A DNA stretch of 54,018 nucleotides from Dehalococcoidia bacterium (GTDB lineage Bacteria > Chloroflexota > Dehalococcoidia > Lucifugimonadales > Lucifugimonadaceae): positions 158,048-212,065 of the forward strand of contig PBVQ01000001.1 of assembly GCA_002728715.1 (NCBI GenBank), in the 5' to 3' direction. Shown in pieces: positions 19,165-27,947 of this stretch. A model generated the notes under the pieces. It did not search any database and had not been told where the DNA came from. It saw nothing but the letters and a program-made list of their open reading frames with translations. The position numbers and the translations under genes were made by a program. Positions within the stretch are counted from its first letter, which is position 1. Each line of letters opens with the position of its first letter.

Positions 19165-19202
19165 TTACGTAACAGTGTAAAATGTATATTACATAAATGT
19201 AA
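19165..19202. promoter_or_regulatory. Cluster of TTAC/GTAA palindromes between divergent glycan operons
   Basis: TTACGTAA at 19165-19172 is a perfect palindrome. TGTAA at 19176-19180 pairs with TTACA at 19189-19193, and TTACAT at 19189-19194 pairs with ATGTAA at 19197-19202. The elements lie 16-53 bases before the dehydratase ATG, in the 149-base gap that separates two large operons. They look like overlapping dyad binding sites. Low sequence complexity in A+T-rich DNA makes chance occurrence possible. Confidence 0.35.
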
Positions 19203-19217
19203 TAAGAAAACTAAGTT

Positions 19218-21074
19218 ATGAATATTAAACATAAGTTACGAATAAAATCATCCGATATTTCTGATAAAAAAAGACTCTTAATTGCTAGCCTAATTCAATT
19301 ATTTATCCCTTATGTATCATTATTTTCAGCATTTTTATTAAGATTAGATTTAAATATTGAATTACTACCTGCAGAAAATATTTTTTTATGGGGAAGCATT
19401 CTTGCGTTGTTGAGACTTTTTTTTCTAGTATTTTTTTCAGCACATAGAGGGTTATGGAGATATGTATCAATTACTGATTTAATTGGAGTAATAAAATCAT
19501 CAAGTGCTTCGACGATAATATTTGTGTTTGTTATTTATTTTATAAATAATTTTGATGGGTTTCCAAGAAGTGTTTTTATTCTAGAGTGGGGAATATACAT
19601 ATTTTATTCTGGAGGAATTAGAATCATTATTAGAATGATGAGAGAAAATCTCAGAAAAAGAGGTTATAAAAAAGATTTTAAAAACGTAGCAATTATTGGA
19701 GCCGGTGATGCTGGGGCTGCATTTTGTTCTCAAGTAAAGTCGATATCAAATTACGGAATCAAGCCTGTAATTTTCTTCGATGATGATTCAGAAAAAATAG
19801 GTATGACTATTATGGGTATCAAAGTAGTAGGGTCTATAGACGAGATAAATGATTTTGCAAATTTATACAATATTGAATTAATAGTTATTGCAATACCTTC
19901 TGCTACAAATAAAGAAAAATCTCGCATTATTGAAATATGCAGAAAAAGTAATATTGAATTTAGAATTTTACCTGGAACAAATGAATTATTAGAAGGTAAT
20001 ATTTCGATATCTAAATTAAGAAAATTAGAAGTTGAAGATTTATTGGGTAGAGACGAAACAAATCTTGATGAAATATCACTAAATAAATTTTTTAATAATA
20101 AATCTATACTTATCACTGGAGCTGCAGGAACAATTGGTTCCGAATTGGTAAGGAGAGTGATAAAGTTTTCTCCCTCAAAAATTATACTTGTAGATCGAGC
20201 CGAGAATAATTTAGTCATGTTAGAGCATGAAATAAATAGCATGTTTTTAGATCAAAAAGAAAGCATAAATATTATCACTTTAATCGTTGATATATCAAAC
20301 AATAAGTCCGTATCCCGATTGATAGAAAATTATAAACCTCAAATAATACTTCATGCTGCAGCTCATAAACATGTTAATCTTATGGAGAAAACTCCTATTG
20401 AAGCAGTAAGAAATAATATAGGAGGAATTTTAAATCTTACAAAAAATTCAATAAAACAAAATGTAGAAAAATTTGTACTCGTTTCATCGGATAAGGCGGT
20501 AGAGCCTACGAATATTATGGGTGCAACAAAAAGAATTTCAGAAATGATAATTTCACAGATAAAAGATACTAAAAATACAAAATTTACTTCTGTAAGATTT
20601 GGTAATGTACTTGGCAGTGATGGAAGTGTAGTGCCAATATTCCAAAAGCAAATAGAACAAGGTGGACCTGTAACTGTAACAGATCCTAAAGTAGATAGAT
20701 TTTTTATGACAGCTCATGAAGCAGCAGGTTTAATTTTAAGTGCTGCTGAATTTGGTAATAATAAAGAAATTTTCTTACTTGATATGGGAAAACCGATAAA
20801 TATAAGTTTCTTAGCAAAAACAATGATTGAATTATCTGGATTTATTCCTAATAAAGACATTCAAATTATTTACACAGGATTAAAACCAGGAGAAAAAATA
20901 TCAGAAGATCTATCATATAAAAACGAAAGAATCACAAAAACAAAGAATGAGAAAATTTTTTCAGTAGAAAATAATAATCAAAAAATCAACATAGAAGAAA
21001 TTGAAGAATTTTTAGAAAATTTGGATAATCTTAGTGAAGAAGAAGTAAAGACAAAATTAAAAGATTTCATCTAA
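19218..21074 (+). CDS. Membrane-bound nucleotide-sugar 4,6-dehydratase (CapD/PglF/WbpM type)
   Basis: Long-form dehydratase of 618 residues: about four N-terminal membrane helices (to about 135), a first Rossmann domain (IIGAGDAGA at 159-167) and a second catalytic SDR domain (ITGAAGTIGSEL at 299-310). The active site SSDKAVEPTNIMGATKR has Asp425 and Lys426, with Met434 replacing the usual tyrosine before Lys438. That is the normal Ser/Met/Lys variant of WbpM and PglF. It converts UDP-GlcNAc to a 4-keto-6-deoxy sugar, the entry to bacillosamine, legionaminic acid or fucosamine-type sugars. The 3' end overlaps a convergent epimerase by 18 bases. The palindromes just upstream may control it. 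Confidence 0.92.
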   Translation: MNIKHKLRIKSSDISDKKRLLIASLIQLFIPYVSLFSAFLLRLDLNIELLPAENIFLWGSILALLRLFFLVFFSAHRGLWRYVSITDLIGVIKSSSASTIIFVFVIYFINNFDGFPRSVFILEWGIYIFYSGGIRIIIRMMRENLRKRGYKKDFKNVAIIGAGDAGAAFCSQVKSISNYGIKPVIFFDDDSEKIGMTIMGIKVVGSIDEINDFANLYNIELIVIAIPSATNKEKSRIIEICRKSNIEFRILPGTNELLEGNISISKLRKLEVEDLLGRDETNLDEISLNKFFNNKSILITGAAGTIGSELVRRVIKFSPSKIILVDRAENNLVMLEHEINSMFLDQKESINIITLIVDISNNKSVSRLIENYKPQIILHAAAHKHVNLMEKTPIEAVRNNIGGILNLTKNSIKQNVEKFVLVSSDKAVEPTNIMGATKRISEMIISQIKDTKNTKFTSVRFGNVLGSDGSVVPIFQKQIEQGGPVTVTDPKVDRFFMTAHEAAGLILSAAEFGNNKEIFLLDMGKPINISFLAKTMIELSGFIPNKDIQIIYTGLKPGEKISEDLSYKNERITKTKNEKIFSVENNNQKINIEEIEEFLENLDNLSEEEVKTKLKDFI

Positions 21075-21968
21075 ATTGGTATATGTAAAATTTAGTTCTT
21101 TTGAGGAAGATGACCCATCAAATGAAGAATCTATTTTTACATTTTCATAAGAAACACTAGAAATCAGTGAACCAAAAAGATTCATTTTATTTAGTAATCT
21201 TACAAACAATACAATTAACTTTCTACTTATAGGAATCATCAATTTTTTACTACCTAAACGAGTCTTTATTACATTAACAAATTCACCTGTTGTCATAGGT
21301 TCATTAGCTATAACATATATCTTGCCCTTATATCCAAGATTGATAGAGTTAATTATCGCTTCAACGAGATCTTGAGCCCAAATAGGACTTATAATTCTTT
21401 CTGGAGCAGGTAATATAGGTAATTTACTCTTAATAACTTTTTCAATTAATGTACCAGAATAATTTTTTTCAGTACCAAAAACAGTACCTGGTCTAATAAC
21501 TAAAGCATCTAATCCAGTTTTTGCTGCCTCTAAAACTTCTCTTTCAGATAAGGCTTTAGTTTTTGCATATGAAGAAAATAATTTCCCATCATAAAAATGT
21601 TGAACATTTACTGTAGAAATGTGTATTAATCTAATTTTTCTATTTTGAGAAAATTTTATAATATTTTTTGTTCCGTTAATATTTACATTTTGAATTTTCT
21701 CAAGTTTATCTTTTGGTTTATGTACATGACTCGCTAAATGAATAACGGTATCAATATCATTAGGCAGTAAAGTTAATTTTTTATAGTCTAAAATATCGGT
21801 ATGTATATAATTTATATTTTTTATTGCTATATAATTAGTAATATTTCTTGAAATAACAGTAACTTTTAAATCTAAGTTTGATAGGTAATTGCATAAATAG
21901 AAACCAATCATGCCTGTTCCACCAGTAACAAGTATGTGTCTTCTCAATATATTTATATTTTTTTTCAT
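21057..21968 (-). CDS. NAD-dependent epimerase/dehydratase (extended SDR)
   Basis: The 303-residue product has the NAD-binding VTGGTGMIG at 14-22, and catalytic Tyr134 and Lys138 (YAKTK). The length and the VIRPGTVFGTE block resemble reductases/epimerases such as WbpV, WbpK or FnlB-like enzymes that process 4-keto sugars made by a CapD-type dehydratase. This neighbour is therefore a reasonable partner of the gene it overlaps tail to tail. It is the only minus-strand gene in this part of the locus and stands alone. Sugar specificity cannot be read. Confidence 0.85.
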   Translation of the reverse strand: MKKNINILRRHILVTGGTGMIGFYLCNYLSNLDLKVTVISRNITNYIAIKNINYIHTDILDYKKLTLLPNDIDTVIHLASHVHKPKDKLEKIQNVNINGTKNIIKFSQNRKIRLIHISTVNVQHFYDGKLFSSYAKTKALSEREVLEAAKTGLDALVIRPGTVFGTEKNYSGTLIEKVIKSKLPILPAPERIISPIWAQDLVEAIINSINLGYKGKIYVIANEPMTTGEFVNVIKTRLGSKKLMIPISRKLIVLFVRLLNKMNLFGSLISSVSYENVKIDSSFDGSSSSKELNFTYTNLDEIF

Positions 21969-22011
21969 GTCTTTTAAATTATAAAATGAATATTATGACT
22001 AAAGGTATCAT

Positions 22012-22599
22012 ATGATAAAAAGAATTTTTGACATATTTTCAAGTATTTTAGCTATTTTAGCTTTCCTACCTTTATATTTTATAGTAGGAATACTTGTTTA
22101 TTATTCTCTTGGATGGCCGATAATTTATAGAGCAAAAAGAGCAGGTAAAAGTAATAAAGAATTCACATTGATAAAGTTTAGAAGTATGAAAAATACTACA
22201 AATCATGTATCACATCACTCTGGTGACGATGATCCAAGAATTACAAAATTAGGTAAATTTATCAGACAAACTAAATTAGATGAATTACCACAGTTAGTTA
22301 ATGTTTTATTTGGAAAAATGAGTATTGTTGGCCCCAGACCTGAAACACCCGAGTATATAAAGTTGTACAGTAAAGAGCAAATGAAAATACTTAATATAAG
22401 ACCCGGCATAACAGACTACGCATCAATAGAATTTTCTAATCTTGGAGATATACTTAAAGGTGATAACCCAGATAAATTATACTTTGAAAAAGTCTGGGAT
22501 AAAAAAATGAAACTTCGCATGAAGTATACACAAGAAAATAATTTTTTTATTGACTTAAAAATTATTTTCTTAACAATAATGGCAATTTTTAAGAAATGA
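22012..22599 (+). CDS. Small phosphoglycosyl transferase (PglC-type initiating sugar transferase)
   Basis: Starts the glycan by moving a phospho-sugar from a UDP-sugar to undecaprenyl phosphate. The 195-residue product is the minimal monotopic type: one N-terminal membrane-inserted helix (about 8-33), then KFRSM at 55-59, the catalytic Asp90-Glu91 pair in KLDELPQL, and the VGPRPE motif at 106-111. No extra membrane helices or CoA-binding-like N-terminal domain are present, unlike WbaP or WcaJ. It fits a bacillosamine- or fucosamine-type first sugar supplied by the dehydratase at 19218. It overlaps the ligase-like gene by four bases. Confidence 0.93.
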   Translation: MIKRIFDIFSSILAILAFLPLYFIVGILVYYSLGWPIIYRAKRAGKSNKEFTLIKFRSMKNTTNHVSHHSGDDDPRITKLGKFIRQTKLDELPQLVNVLFGKMSIVGPRPETPEYIKLYSKEQMKILNIRPGITDYASIEFSNLGDILKGDNPDKLYFEKVWDKKMKLRMKYTQENNFFIDLKIIFLTIMAIFKK

Positions 22600-24872
22600 C
22601 GAAAAGAATTAATAAAATTGTACTAATAATAACTAGCTTTACTCTGCTTATTATACCCTTGATATTTAGCTATTATGATTTTGTAGCAGTCTTTGAGGAC
22701 CCTAGGCTATTTACATTGCATCTATCAGCAATACTAATAATCATATTATCTCTATGGAAGTTATATTATATATCTTTGAAGGATAGAACTTTATATACAA
22801 GGATAAAAACTTGGGATTTGTTTACTTGGGGTAGAAAAGAACTTCATAACTGGATGATTGTAATAATAGTTTTATACTCAATAATTTATTTATTTTCTGC
22901 AATATTATCACCCTTAACACACATAAGTATGTTTGGGGGTGATGATGCAAGATCAGGTAATAATCTTTATGATTTTTTGTCATTTTTAACAATATTATTT
23001 GCAGTAACTTTTTATTTTAATAAGTTTGATAAATTATTAGTCCTATTATATGTATTGGCGATAAGCGGTATCATTGCAGCAACATATGGCGTTGCTCAGT
23101 ATTTTGGTTGGGATCCAATTGGAAAAAATGCAGATCAAATAAGAATTTTAGCTAGTTTCGGAAATACATTGAATTTTAGTGGTTATATGGTAATGGCAAT
23201 TCAAGCAACGATAGTTTTAGCTAATATGCTATTTGAAAAGAATAAATATTTGTCGATTTTATTCATTATAGGATTAGGTTTTGAAATATCTGGATTATGG
23301 CTTTCAGCAGGTAGAGGACCTTGGATAGGCGCATTATTTGGAATGATAATATTTTTTACTTTCTGTTTTTTTACAGTATCTAAAAAAAATATATTAATGT
23401 ACTTTATTTTTATGATTATAGGTATATTAATTACAGCCATAATTTCTACAATTCCAACAGATAGAAGTGATATTTCAGGTAGAAGAATTCTAGGAATAAC
23501 AGAACAAATACAGTTATCATCTGGGGGAGAAAATTCAACTGTTTCTACTGATATTGAAGGAGGTATTTCAGGAAGACTATCTATATGGAATTCTTCAATA
23601 AAAATAATAACTCAAGCGAAAACTCCAGCTGAAGAACCCAGTTATATGTCATTTATCAGAGTTTTATTTGGAGTAGGACCCGATATGTATGTTTACTCTT
23701 ATCCGTTAACCGCGGCACCATCATCAAAATTATCTATGGTCGATCATGCTCATAATTATTTATTACAAACATTTGTTGAAGTAGGATTGCTTGGATTAGC
23801 AGCAATTTTAACATTAGGCTTACTGATTTTTATAACTACCATTCAACTAATAGCAAAAATTAAAAATCATTTTTATAATTCAAAAATTGCTTTTATATCT
23901 TTAGGTATCATATCTGCCCTAGCAGGCAAACTAGTAGATATACAAGCTGGAGTACCTAGGATATCAGATACTACAATGATGTTTGCTTTAATTGGAGCAA
24001 TTATATGTGTAAATAAGTTAATAGTAATAAGAACTAATAATGAAACTGAAATTCCAGATAAAATAATTCCAAATAAATCACAATCGGAGTACTTTAGTTT
24101 TGGAATCTTATTATCAACAATAACAATTACAATATTATTAATAAATCTTTTCTTTTCTTGGGATATAAGAAGAATTTCTGCTAGTTATTATCTAGCCTCA
24201 GTAGTTACTGATCCTAGTTCAAATCAATTAGATAATGCTATTGCTTGGGAAACAGCTCAAGAAATGGCTCCTGAAAGAGATTCTATTATAGAGCCAGTTT
24301 TTGATGCACATGTTAATGTTTCACTAGAACAATACTCATTGGGAAATATTGATATAGCGATTAACCAAATGGTTTACGGTAGAAGTTTGTTATTGGAATA
24401 TGAAAAAAGAGACCCTTATGCGATTGATATACAAATAGGTTTAGCAAAAAGCGCAACTCGTTTAGTTGAATGGGGGCTAACAGAATATATTGATGAAATG
24501 GTATATAGATATGATAAATTAGCAAGAAACTTTCCTGGCTATCCTTCTTTGTTAGGATCAGCTGCTACAGCTCTAGCAAGTGCTGGATTATTTGAGCAAG
24601 CGATTATTTATGCTGATATGGCCATTGAAACTGAAAATTATACAAAACCTTGGTCAAAAGCATGGTATGCCAAAGGTGCTTCCTTAGCTTCAATGGGAAA
24701 AATCAATGAAGGTATTGAAGCTCTCACCACTGCTACAATTAAGGAACCAGATGATGACGGAGCTATTTTAGCTCACCAAACTTTATCGGAAATATATTCA
24801 TATTTGGGTGAGTATGATGAAGCAGAAAAACATGCAAAACTAGGAGATAGATCCTTATTTGGAGGATGGTAA
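22596..24872 (+). CDS. O-antigen ligase/oligosaccharyltransferase-like membrane protein with C-terminal TPRs
   Basis: The 758-residue product has roughly a dozen membrane helices (to about 540) with a Wzy_C-type domain: SAGRGPWIGALFG at 237-249 and the periplasmic-loop histidines in VDHAHNYLLQT at 382-392, where ligases of this superfamily carry their catalytic base. The last 200 residues are soluble and contain helix pairs resembling tetratricopeptide repeats (AYDMA-like IIYADMAIE, and the stretch to YDEAEKHAK). Wzy_C plus TPR is found in PglL-type O-oligosaccharyltransferases as well as polymerases. With no lipid-A genes visible, transfer to protein is a real option. It overlaps the phosphoglycosyl transferase gene by four bases and ends just before tRNA-Gly. 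Confidence 0.85.
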   Translation: MTKRINKIVLIITSFTLLIIPLIFSYYDFVAVFEDPRLFTLHLSAILIIILSLWKLYYISLKDRTLYTRIKTWDLFTWGRKELHNWMIVIIVLYSIIYLFSAILSPLTHISMFGGDDARSGNNLYDFLSFLTILFAVTFYFNKFDKLLVLLYVLAISGIIAATYGVAQYFGWDPIGKNADQIRILASFGNTLNFSGYMVMAIQATIVLANMLFEKNKYLSILFIIGLGFEISGLWLSAGRGPWIGALFGMIIFFTFCFFTVSKKNILMYFIFMIIGILITAIISTIPTDRSDISGRRILGITEQIQLSSGGENSTVSTDIEGGISGRLSIWNSSIKIITQAKTPAEEPSYMSFIRVLFGVGPDMYVYSYPLTAAPSSKLSMVDHAHNYLLQTFVEVGLLGLAAILTLGLLIFITTIQLIAKIKNHFYNSKIAFISLGIISALAGKLVDIQAGVPRISDTTMMFALIGAIICVNKLIVIRTNNETEIPDKIIPNKSQSEYFSFGILLSTITITILLINLFFSWDIRRISASYYLASVVTDPSSNQLDNAIAWETAQEMAPERDSIIEPVFDAHVNVSLEQYSLGNIDIAINQMVYGRSLLLEYEKRDPYAIDIQIGLAKSATRLVEWGLTEYIDEMVYRYDKLARNFPGYPSLLGSAATALASAGLFEQAIIYADMAIETENYTKPWSKAWYAKGASLASMGKINEGIEALTTATIKEPDDDGAILAHQTLSEIYSYLGEYDEAEKHAKLGDRSLFGGW

Positions 24873-24915
24873 CTACTCTTAATTGAAATAATTTTGTAAA
24901 ATATTGTTATATAGA

Positions 24916-24991
24916 GCGGGGGTAGCTCAGTTGGTAGAGCATCTGCCTTCCAAGCAGAATGTCGCGAGTTCGAACCTCGTCTCCCGCTCCA
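24916..24991 (+). tRNA. tRNA-Gly (TCC)
   Basis: The acceptor pairs GCGGGGG with CTCCCGC (one G-T), the D arm is GCTC/GAGC, the anticodon stem TCTGC/GCAGA holds CTTCCAA with anticodon TCC, and the T arm is GCGAG-TTCGAAC-CTCGT. Discriminator T is followed by an encoded CCA. It sits inside the glycan locus, 43 bases after the ligase gene and only 15 bases before the NeuB start codon, in the same direction. Confidence 0.96.
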
Positions 24992-25006
24992 AATTGGATT
25001 ACTCTA

Positions 25007-25879
25007 ATGAGAAAACATGCAATCATAAATAATCGAAAAATTGGTAAAAATAACCCTTGTTTTTTAATCGGTGAAATAGGTATTAATCACAATGGAGACA
25101 TAGAAAATGTTTTCAGGTTGATTGATGCAGCAGTAGATGCAAAATTTGATGCAGTAAAATTTCAAAAGAGAACTCCAAAAGAGTGTGTACCTGTTGACCA
25201 GTGGGAAATTATGAGAGAAACACCATGGGGTTTAATATCATATATAGACTATAAAGAAAAAATTGAACTTAATTTTGATGACTATAAAAAAATAATTGAT
25301 TATGCAAATAAAAAAAATATAACATGGTTTGCTTCTTGCTGGGATGAATCATCTGTTGATTTTATGGAAGAACTTAATATTCCTTGTTACAAAATAGCTT
25401 CAGCTTCAATCACAAATCTAGATCTTCTTAGAAAAATTTCCAGAACAAAAAGACCAGTGATGATGTCAACTGGAATGTCAACAATGAAAGAAATACAAAC
25501 TGCTGTAGAAATTTTAGACTGTGATAATTTTCTTCTAGCTCACTCTACTAGTAGTTATCCAGCTAACTACCAAGAGCTAAACCTAAATATGATAAAAACC
25601 CTAGGTAGAATTTATGACTGCCCTATAGGTTATTCTGGACATGAAGTTGGTCTTTCAACTACTATATCTACGGTTGCTTTAGGTGCTACTTTCATCGAGA
25701 GACACATAACTCTTAGCAGAGCTATGTGGGGGACTGACCATTCTGCATCAGTAGAACCTCAAGGAATGATTAAACTTGCAAGGGATATTAGATTAGTCGA
25801 ATCAGCAATGGGTGATGGGGTAAAAAAAGTATATGATAGTGAAAAGCCTATCATCGCGAAGCTCAGGGGTAATTCTTGA
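25007..25879 (+). CDS. neuB: N-acetylneuraminate/nonulosonate synthase family protein, short form
   Basis: Condenses phosphoenolpyruvate with a hexosamine to make a nonulosonic acid (sialic, legionaminic or pseudaminic). The 290-residue product has the NeuB TIM-barrel landmarks: EIGINHNGD at about 23-31, DAVKFQKR, WFASCWDESSVDFME, KIASASITN, MSTGMST, IGYSGHEVG and ERHITLSRAMWGTDHSAS. The C-terminal SAF (antifreeze-like) domain of full-length NeuB is absent; the protein ends at the linker. The frame is open upstream into the tRNA, so the ATG at 25007 is taken as the start. The cytidylyltransferase (37078) would activate the product. A sugar-nucleotide hydrolase/2-epimerase (NeuC/LegG type) is not in the window. 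Confidence 0.9.
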   Translation: MRKHAIINNRKIGKNNPCFLIGEIGINHNGDIENVFRLIDAAVDAKFDAVKFQKRTPKECVPVDQWEIMRETPWGLISYIDYKEKIELNFDDYKKIIDYANKKNITWFASCWDESSVDFMEELNIPCYKIASASITNLDLLRKISRTKRPVMMSTGMSTMKEIQTAVEILDCDNFLLAHSTSSYPANYQELNLNMIKTLGRIYDCPIGYSGHEVGLSTTISTVALGATFIERHITLSRAMWGTDHSASVEPQGMIKLARDIRLVESAMGDGVKKVYDSEKPIIAKLRGNS

Positions 25880-25997
25880 AAAAAATTAATATTAAGAGAT
25901 ATTTAGGTATTTTTATCTCGTAATTCAAATAATAAAAATAAAGCATATCATATAAAAGTAATTATTAGTACTTAATTGACAAACTCAACTTCAAAAT

Positions 25998-27242
25998 ATG
26001 CCTAAAAATAAAATTACAAATAACAAGCTTAACATAGCTATTGCCATATCTTCATTTTTTCCAAGTATAGGTGGAGCTCAAGTTACTGCTCATAATCTAG
26101 CATCATATTTACATGAAAAAAATCATAAAGTAACTATGATTATCTCTTGGAAAAACTGGAAAAAGATTAAAAACGAAAATTTTTCATATCGAATAGTTCC
26201 TATGCTTCCTGGACACCAAAGTCTGATTGGTAAAAAAATTATTGGTAGAATTTATAGTTACATTTTGAATAAATATTTATATTTCTTAACAAAAAAATAT
26301 AAATTTAATGTATGGCAATCGTTTGGAACATATCCAATGGGAATTTCAATTTGTAAATTTCTTGAAAATAAAAATACTACTCATATTATTAGAACTGTTG
26401 GATATGATATACAAAAAAATAAAGATGTTAGTTATGGCTACAGATTTGATCAAACAAAAGAAAAATTAATTATAAAATGGGCTAAAAAATGTACTAAGGC
26501 AATTGCATTGAGCGAATCTGTAATTAATGATCTCTTAGAGATCGATGTAAAAAAAAACCAAATAGAAATAATACCTTGTGGAGTAGACTTAAGTAGATTC
26601 AATTCAATAAATCCAAATGTGAAACAAATCAGAGAGAAATATGGTTTACCCAATAATAAATTTTTGTACATATGTGTTGGTAGAAATCATGAAAAAAAAG
26701 GCTTTAATTACCTTGTAGATGCATTTAATATACTAAGTCAAAAAAAATTATTAGATAATAAACATTTAGTAATTATCGGTGATAAAGTAAACAAACTAAA
26801 AAAACAAATAAATGAACTTAATCTTTCCTCTCACATTACACTAATTGAAGAGCTAGGAATTGATGATAACGATGATTATTATGTACCTAGTAAATCTTTG
26901 ATTGAATTATATAAAAGTTCAGATGCATGCGTATTTCCGTCACTCATTGAAACTTTTGCAATGATTAATATTGAAGCTATGGCATCTTCTATACCTGTTA
27001 TTTCTACAAATGCGCCTGGTTGCAAGGAAAGTATTATTGATAATTATGACGGTTTGTTATCTGAGCCTGGAAATGCTAAAGATCTTGCAGAAAAAATAGA
27101 TCAAATTTATTCTTCTAATGAGCTAAGAAAAAAATTAATTGCAAATGGTAAAAATACTATTTCATCTAAATATGATTGGAAAATTATAGGTAAAAAGTTT
27201 GAAAATTTATACTACACAGAAATATCTAATAAGGGAGAATAA
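25998..27242 (+). CDS. Glycosyltransferase family 4
   Basis: GT-B-fold retaining glycosyltransferase of 414 residues. The N-terminal acceptor domain begins with SSFFPSIGGAQVTAHNLASYL, the glycine-rich loop of GT4 enzymes. The donor domain has YICVGRNHEKKGFNYLVDAF and the E-x7-E motif in ETFAMINIE followed by the SSIPVIST block. It is the first of five GT4 genes between neuB and neuA, so the repeat unit may contain six or more sugars. Donor and acceptor are unknown. The start has no clear ribosome site. The 118 bases before it contain only A+T-rich sequence with a weak 6-bp dyad (25896-25919). Confidence 0.88.
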   Translation: MPKNKITNNKLNIAIAISSFFPSIGGAQVTAHNLASYLHEKNHKVTMIISWKNWKKIKNENFSYRIVPMLPGHQSLIGKKIIGRIYSYILNKYLYFLTKKYKFNVWQSFGTYPMGISICKFLENKNTTHIIRTVGYDIQKNKDVSYGYRFDQTKEKLIIKWAKKCTKAIALSESVINDLLEIDVKKNQIEIIPCGVDLSRFNSINPNVKQIREKYGLPNNKFLYICVGRNHEKKGFNYLVDAFNILSQKKLLDNKHLVIIGDKVNKLKKQINELNLSSHITLIEELGIDDNDDYYVPSKSLIELYKSSDACVFPSLIETFAMINIEAMASSIPVISTNAPGCKESIIDNYDGLLSEPGNAKDLAEKIDQIYSSNELRKKLIANGKNTISSKYDWKIIGKKFENLYYTEISNKGE

Positions 27243-27245
27243 TTT

Positions 27246-27929
27246 TTGAACAACATTGAAGACACATTAAAACATGAAAGATTATCAGCTATAAATGAAA
27301 ATAGGTTTAGTAGCTTATTTATGCAAATTAAATCTGTTACCAACCTAAGCAATGTAAAAAATATACTCGAGATTGGCCCTGGTAATCAATTTTTTTCAAC
27401 CATTATTAAGATGTTAGGATATGAAATTAAGACTAATGATATTAAAAAGAGAACAAATCCTAATTATTTGGGAGATATAAGAGAAATCAAAATTGAAGAG
27501 AAATTTGATTTAGTTGTAGCATTTGAAGTTTTACAACATATACCCTTCAATGAACTTAAGTCTACATTAATAAAACTTGGAAATATCTCTGACAAATACA
27601 TCTTGATATCATTGCCTTATCAAGTTCATTCATTTAATTTTAGTATTAAATTCCCGAGTATTTTATTCCCTAGAAAGTTAAAGTTAGGTTTTTTTAGAAA
27701 AAAACTCAATCTAAATTTTTTTTGGGAAACACCCAAAAAAAAAGATACGCCATATGATCAATTAATAAAAAGAAAAGATTTTTGGAATCCACATTACTGG
27801 GAAATAGGTAGAAAAAGTTTTCCCAGATCAAAAGTCATAAATGAAATAAAATTATCAGGATTAAGTGTTGTATGGGAAAAACATAATAAAGACTTCCCAA
27901 TGCATTACTTTATTCTACTTAGTAAATAA
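27246..27929 (+). CDS. SAM-dependent methyltransferase (class I)
   Basis: The 227-residue product has the SAM-binding ILEIGPGNQFF (about 39-49), an acidic residue at the end of strand 2 (KTNDI) and the FDLVVAFEVLQHIP block, so it is a Methyltransf_11/23-like enzyme. The rest is unassigned. It starts with TTG three bases after the GT4 stop, with AGGGAG seven bases upstream at 27234-27239, and it is followed 18 bases later by another GT4 gene. A sugar O- or N-methyltransferase is the natural reading, but the target cannot be known. Confidence 0.8.
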   Translation: MNNIEDTLKHERLSAINENRFSSLFMQIKSVTNLSNVKNILEIGPGNQFFSTIIKMLGYEIKTNDIKKRTNPNYLGDIREIKIEEKFDLVVAFEVLQHIPFNELKSTLIKLGNISDKYILISLPYQVHSFNFSIKFPSILFPRKLKLGFFRKKLNLNFFWETPKKKDTPYDQLIKRKDFWNPHYWEIGRKSFPRSKVINEIKLSGLSVVWEKHNKDFPMHYFILLSK

Positions 27930-27947
27930 TAGAATGAGAGTAGTTTA

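Noticed and set aside
24959-25006. In-frame extension of neuB starting inside tRNA-Gly
   Set aside because: The extra 16 residues are encoded by the tRNA 3' half; NeuB proteins begin where the ATG at 25007 begins.
25896-25919. GAGATA/TATCTC dyad after neuB
   Set aside because: Six base pairs with a 12-base loop, too weak to call a terminator.
25976-25981. Perfect TTGACA before the GT4 gene at 25998
   Set aside because: A -10 box at the right distance would fall inside the coding region, and none is seen.
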